Shown here: piece by piece, positions 48,040-59,484 of the stretch | Layout of the letters: every line of letters begins with the position of its first letter | Position numbering within the stretch: position 1 is the first letter of the stretch | Source of the DNA: Onthophagus taurus | Taxonomy: Eukaryota; Arthropoda; Insecta; Coleoptera; Scarabaeidae | DNA length: 64,000 bases | NCBI RefSeq assembly: GCF_036711975.1 | Contig: NC_091967.1 | Location: forward strand, 18,972,001 to 19,036,000 | Reading direction: 5' to 3' | Made by a program: the position numbers and the translations under genes | Notes under the pieces: generated by a model | The model's input: only the letters and a program-made list of their open reading frames with translations | Databases searched by the model: none | Told to the model about the DNA's origin: nothing

Positions 48040-49588
48040 CGCAGAAAAAAGTCCTGTACTAGTCGTGTACGCGTATACTCGTGATCTTTTTAAATGAAAA
48101 TTAGAGAAGGATGGCTAGCTCGGAGTCGGGGACGGTCGGGTTGGTTTACTTTGAAACCCTGCGCAAGGCTAAGGGGCCGGAGTAATCACGACGGCCAAAG
48201 CAGGTAGAGAAAGAGTAATTTAGAATTTGTCACTACGGGATTTTTAAATAGGTTTATTGTAACAGAAACCAGCTAAATATTCGATTAAATTATCGAAAAT
48301 AGCATAATAAATTATTTAATGTAAATAAAAATTGTTTCTAATTTAAATCAATTTTATGATGATAACTATTAAAATATAAATACAGAAAAAATATTAAATA
48401 ATAATATTATTACAGTAAAACTTAATTTACATGATTTTCGAACAATTGATTCGATTGTATTGATTGTGCGCAGTTAATTGTTTCTATTAATGGTAAACCT
48501 CCTTGTCAATACAAGAATTCATTAATTTCATAAATAAGTTTTATGATGATAATAGAGGACCATTCATCAGTAAATGGTGAATCTGAAACCATAAAATCCT
48601 ATTTGAAGTCGAAAAGAAGCTTTTTTTCCCATTTGCTTTTGAGAATAATTTACCTTATATAGCCCAAATTAAATCAACTCAAAAAAATGCTATTTAAATG
48701 AATCGTCAACAATTAAAACGTTTAAAATTAATATTAAAAATCTACCCAAATTGTTCAAGACCATCTTACATCGTTTAAAAATCTTGTAAATCAGTTTACA
48801 GCGGCTCAAAATCAATTAAAATATAGTAAAATCATTTAGAAACTATCTAAAATGGTTGAAAATCAAACCGTCAAAAACTGTTCAAAATCCTGCCAAATCT
48901 TCTATACTCACGTAAAATCATCTGCAGAAGATTAATATTTAGTAAAATTATTTAAGATTTTAGTGACAAAACGTTCTATGTTTTTTAACTTTTGATAAAA
49001 GAAGTTTTGAATCACACTGTAATAATATTAATAATTAATCAGTATTAATATCTTAATATATTATCATCATGAAATTGATTTAAAATAGAAACAATAATTG
49101 AAACACATTAAATAATTGAAACTGCACAATCAATACAATCGAATCAATTGTTCGAAAATCATCTAAATTAAGCTTTACTGTAATAATATTATCATTTAAT
49201 ATTTTTTCTGTATTTATATTTTAATAGTTATCACCTTAAAATTGATTTATATTAGGAACAATTTTTATTTGTTTTCCAAAAATCATTTTTTAATAAAACA
49301 TAATACATTAAATAATTTATTATGCTATTTTCGATAATTTTATCGAATATTTAGCTGGTTTCTATTACAATAAACCTATTTAAAAATCCCATAGTGACAA
49401 ATTCTAAATTACTCCTTCTCTACCTGCTTTGGCCGTCGTGATTACTCCGGCCCCTTAGCCTTGCGCAGGGTTTCAAAGTAAACCAACCCGACCTTCCCCG
49501 ACTTCGAGCTAGCCATCCTTCTTTAATTTTCATTTAAAAAGATCACGAGTGTACACGACGAGTCAAATTTGTACGGTTGGAACGAATC
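48040..49588. repeat. foldback unit with ~450-bp arms
   Basis: 48040-48500 is inverted at 49080-49588 with high identity, including GGATGGCTAGCTCGGAGTCG, AGGGGCCGGAGTAATCACGA, CAAAGCAGGTAGAGAAAGAG and AACCAGCTAAATATTCGAT blocks. The spacer 48500-49080 is AT-rich and non-coding. The right arm supplies the outer terminus of the composite element. Confidence 0.85.
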
Positions 49589-49878
49589 TATTATTGACAC
49601 GTTTTATGAATTTAGAAGATAAATAAAGACTTATGTTAAAGTTAAAAGCCTTTCATTAACCGCTATAATTATATAGCATTATATATTTTTTTAAATCGAT
49701 TAAATTTACCATATTATATGTTTTTAAGGTAATAATAAAAAAAATATATTACCTCCATAAAAAAAGTTTTTATATAAATCTCTTAGAAAAACTTGTCTTT
49801 AATAAATATTTCAATAAATAAAACGAGGGTAAAATTTCTACAATTTTCATGGTTACTGTGTTTGTATTATTTAAAATT

Positions 49879-50963
49879 TTATAATTTAATTTGTTCTTCT
49901 GGTTTTAGACCAACTAATTTTTCACATTTTTCGTAAACTCGACGCGCAAAATCCGGATCGGTAGCATTTTTATAATGTCCGACATCCCTGCAATTATTAA
50001 AAAATCGTCCACCTGATTTTCCAGCATCTTCTGAAAGCGCAACATATAATGTTGTTTGAGCACCTTCTTCGATCGTCTAAAAATAAGTATATAATAATAG
50101 ATGATACTCGTTTTATTTTGTTATATTATACATACCTTGAAAAGCCATTTAAATGAATATACAATTGAAGTAATAAATTTAGATTGGTTGTCGAATATAT
50201 TGGTGATTATAACACCTGGGTGAAGTGCGTTAACAATAATATTGGTATTTTTGAGTCGTTTATTCATTTCTATTGTACAAACAGCGTTGCATAATTTAGA
50301 ATCAGAATAATATTGAGTTGATCGATATGTTTTATGTGACATTTCCACAGGAAGACCGAGATTTTTCGGTTCGAACTTTCCCGTTTGTACCATATTAGAC
50401 GCAACATTGACAATTCGACTATGACCCGCCTTGTGCAATTTATTCATTAAAAGATGAGTTAATAAAAACGGTGATAAATGGTTTACTTGAATAATAACCG
50501 GATATCCATCTTTCGTCAAATAATCTACACCGGATATACCAGCATTGTTTATTAAAATATCTAAACGCTCTTCATTTCGATTAAAATCATTAGCAAAATT
50601 TCGAACGGATTCAAATGATTCCATATCAATCACTTTTAATATAACATTATCGTTATTCGTTTCTTTGATTATTTGTTTTCGAGCTTCTTCACCTTTTATT
50701 TTGTTTCTGCATGCTAATATTACTTTTGCGCCCCTTTTTGCAAAATCTAAAGCTGTATAATATCCAATACCTGAAATATTAAAACATAATAATTTACAGG
50801 AAAATAAAACAAAATGTATCTTACCTGTGTTAGAACCAGTCACTAATACAGTTTTACCTATTAAACACTTATACGATCTATTCCATCTGGTATTTAATTT
50901 CCAATATATTTTTAATATTGCTAAAGGAACCGCTACTGTTAAAAATATGGTTAAATAGGTCAT
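49879..50963 (-). CDS. SDR-5: RDH11-14-like short-chain dehydrogenase
   Basis: Exons: 50963-50825, 50770-50136, 50076-49879, giving 972 nt and 323 aa. Residues ~2-20 are a hydrophobic anchor. TGSNTGIG is split by a 54-nt intron that is itself open and a multiple of three. INNAGISG, catalytic Ser in IVNVASNMV, and YSDSK are all present, so it should be active. The last exon reads TIEEGAQTTLYVALSEDAG and ends EEQIKL at TAA. SDR-6 is a recent duplicate (most residues identical; ~120 bp of upstream and ~450 bp of downstream DNA are also shared). Intron 2 carries the intact ATAATAAT site (50091-50098) that is occupied in SDR-6. Substrate unknown. Confidence 0.9.
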
Positions 50964-51860
50964 TGTTACTGCTTAGCTTATCGTTGAATGAGCAAGCAAA
51001 AAAACGGTTATAGATTAAATAGTCCAAAAGTAATCGTTTTAAAACTACGATAAGATTAAGGATATTTATGCTGCACGCATCGAAACTTGTGCTTAGAATA
51101 ATTCATTAATTTATATACACATTAGAACAAAAGTCTAAATACGCGAAATCGACTTCTAAATGGCAAATAGACAAACATTTTGACTCATTTGTTGATCAAG
51201 TTGGAAATTTGGGTCAATATTATTTATATTCGCAGATAATTTGCCAAAAACGAGCGTATATGCAGAAAATTTTGTCTCAATACAAATAGTATTTTGAGCA
51301 TAAATACAATATTTGTGAATATCGTCAAAATTATTTAAAAATTAACGATATAAACTCAGTTCGGTGATCTGAAAGTATAGCTTCTGAAAAGCCATTTATT
51401 AGAACAAAAGTTCTACAAACTTTGCTAGTTCACATTGTAACGTTAAAATGTTCTTATTATTATAGTTATTTACGTTATAGATCCGCTAGGCGACGAGTCT
51501 GGAATATCTAAACGAGTACTGTTACATGACCTACCAGACTTGTGTCGTATAACATTTTATTTCTTGTAATTATTTTAGACAAAACGTTACGGGCAATTAT
51601 TAGAATCTTGTCATTTGATAATGATCTTTGTAATGTTCTAAGTCCATCCGATAATACCCTTTTATTTATTATTTATATATTATTTTATTTAGATGTGTTA
51701 AATATATTGAACACAATAACAGTTTTGCACGTAATGGAACAAGTCTTTGACGAAAGTCATGAAAATAATGATTGGCTGCAGAAAAGAATGCAAATATGGC
51801 ATATAAAGAATCTTATGAAAGTATTCCTACGGAAAGTTGTGTTATGAACCATCAGTTAGA
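50964..51860. other. intergenic DNA upstream of SDR-5
   Basis: The first ~120 bp are conserved upstream of SDR-6 (GAATGAGCAAGCAAAA; GTCCAAWRGTAATC), so they probably include the promoter. The rest is AT-rich. The 101-codon open frame at 51542-51847 shows no domain. Confidence 0.45.
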
Positions 51861-52495
51861 CACGGAATTATTGAATTCTTTTTGAAATTACCGTCCAAGC
51901 ATTGGTTATACAACACTTCTTAAATAATGTTGTAGTAGTATTCTCAGACACCGCTTTCCATGTCACTTCGCTTTCCACACACTCACTGAGCAAGTTCAGA
52001 AGCAGATGCTCGTTTAATTGTCTCGTTGATCTGTAATCCATTTTAAATATTGTTTACTCATGTTATCTTTAAAAGATTTGTCAATAGATAGATCCACAGG
52101 TTGTAGTATGGATGTTATTCCACCAGGTATTACGACAAGAAGTCCTCCTGGTGTACTATATCTTTCGGAATGGTTTTTCTTCTCAACATTAATAATGGCG
52201 ACAATTCTTTCTCATCACCTGTTGCTGTTAGCATCACTGTTAAGCACAATTTTTCGCAACCACTTGTTTCTAAAGAAATTTCCCTCACACCTCTTCTTTG
52301 TAGTGTGTAATTGGGAGGCATATCTAGATATATTGCCATTTTGTCGGTATTTGCAGTTTGAGACAAATTGTATATTTTCATAAAAATCATTAGGTAGGAG
52401 CTTTTGGCAAACTGTAGTTTTGAGCCTCAATGATAATCCCATTCGGAGCATGAACAGTCCAACCTTTGCTAGCATTAAAAATTTATTATCCAATA
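51861..52495 (-). pseudogene. decayed pogo/Tigger-like DDE transposase
   Basis: Minus-strand pieces in different frames: MAIYLDMPPNYTLQRRG, TVMLTATGDEKELSPLLMLR and RRKTIPK near 52340-52150 (the catalytic core opening of DDE_1 transposases), then IPGGITSILQPVDLSIDKSF near 52130-52065 (the region with the third acidic residue), and an acidic tail. The intervening stretch of the core is deleted and the frame shifts several times, so it is inactive. Distinct in sequence from the DDE fragment at 37273-37772. Confidence 0.7.
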
Positions 52496-52644
52496 ATATT
52501 CAATGAATTTCCTATTTTTATTGTTTTTGTGTTTGCACGACAGCCGAACGTTACTCTCATCAACGCCAAAAATTGTATGAGCGACAACAACCAACCACAA
52601 TCCAATTCACCTTGCACTAACTTCTTCAAAAACTTGATACACGT

Positions 52645-53690
52645 CTAATCCGTTCCACGATCTGGGTATGAGCCGTCCAGGCGTAGAGACAAATGTTTGA
52701 GAAATCTCCTCTGAATTCTCTCCAATATAAGTCTATGACACACATATTGTGGCGACCAAATTACAGAACCATATTCCAATTTGGACAATACAAAGGTCAA
52801 AAACAGGGACTTATACACACCGATGTCAGAAAAAGCACGCGAGGTGCGCAAAACGAAACCAAGCATCCTCGCTGCAGAAGATGCAATACTTTCAATGTGC
52901 GGTACAAAAGACAATTTACGGCCAAAGTAACTCCCAGATCCTTGATTATAGATAGTTTCTCAAGAAAAACATCTTTGATCCAATGATCTTCTGGTTATAG
53001 TACTTATTGTATGCAGACCGCATATTCCTTAGTTCAATCGAATTGGAACTGAGACAAAGTGTATTTAGTAAATTCAAATGATCATGCATTTGTTTGAGTT
53101 CGGGATTTAGCCAGCGTAAATTGGAATTTATATGTTTAACTTTTACTTTTCTTTTCGGAAAAGGCTCATTGCAGGAATGTAGCAATTTATCAAGAAAAAC
53201 ATTGAGTTTGTTTTCTGCTGCTAAGCAGCTATTAATAATAAAATCCCAATTCAGCTCAGATACATGATTATAAAACAAAATACTTCATTTCTGAGTTAAA
53301 GGTCTCGTCGTCAGGAGCCCATCATTTGAGAATGCATCGCAACTCGATTCCACGATGATCCGAGAGCTGACACGACAGCTTGGCCTCAGCGTGACACGAG
53401 TTAAAATTAATAAAAACGTTATCGATACAATTCTCGAGTGAGGTTATTAATCATGTATTCAAAACCAAACGTAGCAAAGCAGTCAACCAGCAAGTCCGCG
53501 TCCCCATTTCCGACGCCGAATTTAACATTAAAATCGCACCTTATCGGTGGGATTGAACAATGACAAGGTATTTTCAACCTGGTTGATAAAGAAATCGAGG
53601 TCTCCAGAAGGAGATCGATAATATTCAGGATTATTATGTTCAGGTCAATTAATTTTATACCACAAATTTCGTAATGAATATAGCTTTGCC
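52645..53690 (-). pseudogene. LINE fragment with the reverse-transcriptase core deleted
   Basis: 53278-52946 encodes the linker before the RT domain (VKHINSNLRWLNPELKQMHD, AYNKYYNQKI). After only ~30 bp, 52914-52645 encodes the C-terminal RT thumb region (KLEYGSVIWSPQYVCHRLIL, LERIQRRFLKHLSLR). The whole palm, including YADD, is missing between them. Upstream (53290-53690) the opposite-strand reading shows endonuclease-like remnants (LSDHRG near 53360). Two pieces of one Jockey/CR1-like element joined by an internal deletion. Confidence 0.7.
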
Positions 53691-53987
53691 GCCAATTTAT
53701 ACAGACCCGGTATAATCTTGAATTATTATTTTAATAACACGTTTTATGAATTTAGATAATAATAAAGTTGTTCATCTGAAAGGCTTTTCATCAATCGCTA
53801 TAACTATATAGCATCATATTACTTTTACATCGATTAAAATAATTTACCATAAAGTTTTTAAGGTAATAATAAAAAAAATATTACCTCAGAAAAAAAGTTT
53901 TTATATAAATCTATTTGAAAAGTATATTTTTAATAAATACTTCAATAAATAAAACGAGCGTCAAATTCGTTATTATTTAAAATGTTA

Positions 53988-56637
53988 TCATTTAATTTGT
54001 TCTTCTGGTTTTAGACCAACTAATTTTTCACATTTTTCGTAAACTTGACGCGCAAAATCCGGATCGGTAGCGTTTTTATAATGTCCGACATCCCTGCAAT
54101 TATTAAAAAATCGTCCACCTGATTTTCCAGCATCTTCTGAAAGCGCAACATATAACGTTGTTTGAGCACCTTCTTCGATCGTCTAAAAATAAGTATATAA
54201 TAATTAGGGCACGAAACTTTTGTAACAAAACGATACGATTTCCCCCCTTCACTCGTTCTCAGCAGAAAATTTTATACAAAAGTTGTTCTAAATTAAATTC
54301 TAAAACAATTTTCTCAATAAAAAATATATAAAAATATATATATACAATTTTTTTTTACTCTATGTTCGTAATTATTGATCAAATCAAAAATTTTTATTAA
54401 CAATATTTGTTTAAAATTACTTCAGGACAATTTTTTGCTAACTTGAAATTTTAATTTCCCTCTGAATAGTATGCTATCAAAATTAATTATCTCGATAATT
54501 ATTGTTTTTATCAAAAAATGTTTTAAATAAAATTTGTTTCAATTTCGATTTTGAATCAATTATCTTAATACAAAAATTTTACATCTCCATTAATTAAGCA
54601 TCTAAGTATAATTATGTATAAAAACGGAAAAATTATTATTTTGAGGTTATCTCCTTAATTATTAATTAAATGAAAAAAAAAATGTTGACAAAGTTTGTTT
54701 AGAATTGTTTCAGGAACAATTTTTGTTAACACAATTTTTTTCTAACTTGAAATTTTAATTTCCCACTGAACAGTATACTACAAAAATTAATATTTTTGAG
54801 GTTATATCCTTACTGTTGATTGAATAAAAAAATGTTGTTAACAAAATTTGTTTAGAATTACTTCAGGAACAGTGTTTGTTAATACAATTTTTTGCTAACT
54901 TGAAATTTTAATTTCCCTCTGAATAGTATGCTATCAAAATTAATTATCTCGATAATTATTGTTTTTATCAAAAAATGTTTTAAATAAAATTTGTTTCAAT
55001 TTCGATTTTGAATCAATTATCTTAATACAAAAATTTTACATCTCCATTAATTAAGCATCTAAGTATAATTATGTATAAAAACGGAAAAATTATTATTTTG
55101 AGGTTATCTCCTTAATTATTAATTAAATGAAAAAAAAAATGTTGACAAAGTTTGTTTAGAATTGTTTCAGGAACAATTTTTGTTAACACAATTTTTTTCT
55201 AACTTGAAATTTTAATTTCCCACTGAACAGTATACTACAAAAATTAATATTTTTGAGGTTATATCCTTACTGTTGATTGAATAAAAAAATGTTGTTAACA
55301 AAATTTGTTTAGAATTACTTCAGGAACAGTGTTTGTTAATACAATTTTTTGCTAACTTGAAATTTTAATTTCCCTCTGAATAGTATGCTATCAAAATTAA
55401 TTATCTCAATAATTATTGTTTTTATCAAAAAATGTTTTAAATAAAATTTATTTCGATTTTGAATCAATTATCTTAATAAAAAAATTTTACATCTCCATTA
55501 ATTAAGCATCTAAGTATAATTATGTATAAAAACGGAAAAATTATTATTTTGAGGTTATCTCCTTAATTATTAATTAAATGAAAAAAAAATGTTGACAAAG
55601 TTTGTTTAGAATTGTTTCAGGAACAATTTTTGTTAACACAATTTTTTTCTAACTTGAAATTTTCATTTCCCACTGAACAGTATACTGTTCTTTTAATCAA
55701 GATTTTCTGAGAACGAGTGGAGGGGGGAAATGGTATCGTTTTGTTACAAAAGTTCCGTGCCCTGATAATAATAGATGATACTCGTTTTATTTTGTTATAT
55801 TATACATACCTTGAAAAGCCATTTAAGTGAATATACAATTGAGCTAACAAATTTAGGTTGATTATCGAATATATTGGTTATAATAACACCTGGATGAAGT
55901 GCGTTAACAATAATATTGGTATTTTTGAGCCGTTTATTCATTTCTATTGTACAAACAGCGTTGCATAACTTAGAATCAGAATAATACTGACCTAATCGAA
56001 ATGCTTTATGTGGTATTTTCACAGGAAGACCAAGATTTTTCGGTTCGAACTTTCCAGTTTGTACCATATTAGATGCCACGTTTACAATTCGACTATGACC
56101 CGCTTTGTGCAATTTATTTATTAAAAGATGTGTTAATAAAAACGGTGATAAATGGTTTACTTGAATAATAACCGGATATCCATCTTCCGTCATATAATCT
56201 GAACTGGATATACCAGCATTATTTACTAAAATATCTAAACGCTCTTCATCTCGATTAAAATCATTAGCAAAATTTCGAACGGATTCAAATGATTCCATAT
56301 CGATTACTTTTAATATAACATTATTGTTATTCGTTTCTTTGATTATTTGTCTTTGAGCTTCTTCACCTTTTATTTTGTTTCTGCAAGCTAATATTACTTT
56401 TGCGCCCCTTTTTGCAAAATCTAAAGCCGTATAATATCCAATACCTAAAATATTACAAAATAATAATTTACAGGAAAATAAAACAACATGTATCTTACCT
56501 GTGTTAGAACCAGTCACTAATACAGTTTTACCTATTAAACACTTATAGGATCTATTCCATCTGGTATTTAATTTCCAATATATTTTTAATATTGCTAAAG
56601 GAATCGCCACTATTAAAAATATGGTTAAACAAGTCAT
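53988..56637 (-). CDS. SDR-6: RDH11-14-like short-chain dehydrogenase, sister of SDR-5
   Basis: Exons: 56637-56499, 56444-55810, 54182-53988, giving 969 nt and 322 aa. Same motifs as SDR-5: hydrophobic N-terminus, TGSNTGIG split by a 54-nt stop-free intron, VNNAGISS, Ser in IVNVASNMV, YSDSK. It ends one codon earlier (QIK then TGA, where SDR-5 has TTA TAA). Intron 2 is 1.6 kb because of a hAT-like insertion, yet the splice sites are unchanged from SDR-5. The reading frame is intact throughout; presumed functional. Substrate unknown. Confidence 0.9.
54205..55764. mobile_element. non-autonomous hAT-like element, 1560 bp, 8-bp target duplication
   Basis: Termini are TAGGGCACGAAAC at the left and the complement of CAGGGCACGGAAC at the right, extending to ~60 imperfect bp (TTTTGTAACAAAACGATAC; CTCGTTCTCAG). 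ATAATAAT occurs on both sides (54197-54204, 55765-55772), and the sister gene SDR-5 has it once (50091-50098). An 8-bp duplication and CAGGG-type ends fit the hAT superfamily. The interior is a 457-bp unit repeated 2.7 times (CCCTCTGAATAGTATGCT at 54458, 54915, 55372) and has no coding frame. Confidence 0.9.
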
Positions 56638-58239
56638 TATTACTGCTCAGCTTATCATCGAATGAGCAAGCAAAATGCGGTTTTATACTAAATGGTCCAA
56701 TGGTAATCTTTAAAACAATGATAAGAACGTTTATGTTGCGCGTATCGAATCTGTGTAGCTAATTATGTGTTAAAATAAGTCATTAATTTTTATACAAAAG
56801 TCTAGAAACGCCTAATTTACTTCTCAATGGGTAAACACAGTAAATCTGTTCTAACATTTTAGTTCTAACACTTCTATGATTTTAAGATCTATTTCTATTA
56901 TTAACGTACAGAAAATAGATGTGAAGAGCATTGACGGTACTTTGCATTATAACCATCGTAACAATCAATTTTGATTGCAAGGCTAAAAGATACACTCAAA
57001 CACTTTTGGGATTCATACCATGATCTGCAAAGGTCTTATATATTTTGGTAATGTTAACGATTTAATTAATTCTTGATGAACCATTTGAGTCATAAATAAC
57101 TAAATTCAGTCTGTATGATGCTCAATGGAAGAAGTTTGCGTTGTGGTACTTAGTTTTAATTCTTTGCTACAGTTATCAAACCCAAGACACATGAGTTTGT
57201 CCATGTCCAATCGAAAATTAGATACTGGGTTATAGCAGCATACTGAATGTTGATGCAGAACTGATGCGCATGATAATTTTTGTTAATATGGTGTAAATTC
57301 CTATACAATAAATCTTTATGCCATATCTGTATTTCCGGTTTTTGATGTACCTACTTTCTGAACAGCCGTCTTCCTAGCTAAAACACAATCGATTTATCTT
57401 ACGAAAGCTTACTATTAAATTGAACAGCACTTATTTCTGCGACGGAGCTGCAGACAGAAGGAAGAAAGGTTTATATCTTTAACAATAGGTATAAAGATAT
57501 TCATTAATAAGTAGATTTACAGAAAAGAACAGTTCCATTGCTTACAAGAATGATAATAGAACTAACAAACCCAATTCAACTAAAATGGAAGAAATATAAA
57601 AGGTATTATTATTAGATTTTATTGATAATCGAAATTTGAAGAAAACGAATCTACGAATTTATCTATGACTTCATCTACTTAAGCCAAAGTGTCACAACTG
57701 GTGAAAATCTTCAGTTAAAAAATAGTGGAATTCATTGTCCTCTTTATTTTCAGGTGAATCATAATTGTTCAACGTGTAATCCTTATCTTACAATATTTGA
57801 AGCAAGTTCTATATCGGCTAATTTGTGTATTCACTTCCGTTTTCTACTTTGGGAAGGATCTACTACTGCGTTATTATTCGTCGTATTACTGAATGTCACA
57901 TAAAGATCAAAAAATGGTAACCACGCTTTCAAAAAATAAAAGCCAGGTAGACTGGTTCGAAATAACATCCTCACTGTCAATAATTTATCTTTTCTTATTA
58001 ATAAAGTTTGTATTCGCTAATACACAACTCATTTGCAAAATATTTCCACCTTATACATTGACTTTATTAATTCTTGGCATGCAGAACAAGGTTGTTTAGA
58101 TTAACTTTGCTATGTGGTCATATCTACAATTAACATACAGGGTCAATTGCACTTTTATACTGCCTCTGAATACTAAAAATCAATTATTATCGATTTAAAA
58201 ATAAATATAGATACTTATAAAGTTAACTTTCCATTTCTC
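56638..58239. other. intergenic DNA between SDR-6 and TRIM37 region, nothing recognised beyond the SDR-6 promoter zone
   Basis: The first ~120 bp resemble the SDR-5 upstream region. The rest is AT-rich, with only short open frames lacking domains (for example 57893-58099). Confidence 0.4.
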
Positions 58240-58640
58240 ATTGTCATTAGGGCCTTCTCTACTTCTTCCTCAATTTCTGCGCTGTAATGTTCTTTCCATG
58301 CCCCTAATATTCCCTTATTTGATGTGTTTAGATCGCCGTTTTGATCTTTGATGTTCCTTATCTGTTTTCTTTGGCTTCCCTTCAATCTCTTGATCGTATC
58401 CCAGAATTGTTTCAGATTACCTGTGTAATCTTGTTCGATCTTTTTTCCAAATCTCTCCCAGGAAAGCCTTTGCTTGCTTTATAATTTCCTTTGCCTCATT
58501 TCATTTTTGGTAGTATCTAATCCATGCTCGTTTCTTCTCCTGTACCTTTTCTTTTACTATATTGTTCCACCAAGTTGTTCGTTTTTGATTATGATTAACG
58601 GTTTTTATATTCATATTCAACATATTTGTGTAAAATTGTT
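58240..58640 (-). pseudogene. RTE-like LINE fragment (linker before RT)
   Basis: Minus-strand reading near 58420-58245 gives RKQIRNIKDQNGDLNTSNKG, then WKEHYSAEIEEE, typical of the region just before the RT palm in RTE/BovB-like elements. It continues upstream with stops. No YADD or endonuclease attached. Confidence 0.65.
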
Positions 58641-59009
58641 AGAATCGTCCACTATATTTTATAAAAAATAAGTTAATTTGAATATACTTAAATATTTATT
58701 GAAACTTTGCAGTAAATTTCGATTCAACAAATTATTTTTAATCTATGCTTATTATTATTATTATTATTAAAGGATTTTATTATTAATAATATAATAATCT
58801 TATGGCGCCATCTATGAATTACTGAAACAAACATTAATCACAAACACTCTACCTTATCGGCATTAATAAAAAAATTCAAATTTTCTTGAAAAATTAAATG
58901 AAACGTCACATAAAATCTATAAAGGAATGGATATAACAGTCGTAAGAATATAAATAACATAAAATCAATTAATGTGAAGATGATTAATTGAATATAAACT
59001 TGACGTTTG

Positions 59010-59480
59010 TAAAGTTTTGTAAAGCGCGCGGGGTGTGGGTTTGTTCGGCGTGTTGTTGCAATTATTTTTTTTGTATTCGGATGACAGGTTGTTCTAAAGA
59101 GTAGGTGAAAATATCCCGTTTTTTCCCTCTGAATTTCCGTTTGGTGTAGCGGTACCGAGCTGTCTGGTTTGTTGTCGCGGTTAACAGTGATGAGACGGTC
59201 CCTTTTTCTTCATCGATAATGTCGACAAGGGGCAAAGGTACCACCAAAAATGACGAACGGAGCGTTGAGGTTAGTAACCTTGTTTCTTTTCATTGAAACT
59301 TTACGCGAATTTCTTTGTCCTCGTATTTCTTCGTCTCGAAAAATACCATAACCGAAAAATTTTTTCAATTTTCCCCAACTGTCTTCGATCATTTGTCACG
59401 CTAAATAAATGAACAAATGAAATATGTCAAAATTTAAAGTATATCTTTGGAATAGAATTTTATAAAAAAAAACGACTTGG
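59010..59480 (+). promoter_or_regulatory. GC-richer 5' region of TRIM37, probable promoter and 5' UTR
   Basis: From about 59015 (GCGCGCGGGG) to 59300 base composition rises sharply, with several CpGs, against the AT-rich flanks. An ATG at 59249 is followed after 20 nt by a GTTAGT donor-like site, so a non-coding or alternative first exon may end there. No TATA box is seen. Function is inferred from position. Confidence 0.4.
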
Positions 59481-59484
59481 AATC

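Larger units (their letters stand above)
45911..49588. mobile_element. 3.7-kb composite foldback element with 5-bp target duplication
   Basis: The ends are inverted copies of G(G/A)TTCGTTCCAACCG. TATTA flanks both sides (45906-45910, 49589-49593), and the unoccupied sister sequence at about 45133-45147 reads CATATTATTGAC, consistent with a clean insertion. It has no transposase frame. Inside are three palindromic units: 46240-47055, 47056-47659 and 48040-49588. Outer zones are relatively GC-rich, with ACGCGT-like words. Superfamily not assigned. Confidence 0.75.

Noticed and set aside
51542-51847. 101-codon open frame upstream of SDR-5
   Set aside because: Hydrophobic, AT-driven composition, no domain, no conservation with the paralogous SDR-6 upstream region.
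57893-58099. 68-codon open frame between SDR-6 and TRIM37
   Set aside because: No domain, no initiation context or splice partner.
58745-58775. (TTA)n run as a LINE tail or regulatory site
   Set aside because: A simple microsatellite; the adjacent LINE fragment does not end there.
59062-59392. minus-strand open frames opposite the TRIM37 5' region
   Set aside because: They overlap the GC-richer promoter zone and look like shadows; no domain seen.
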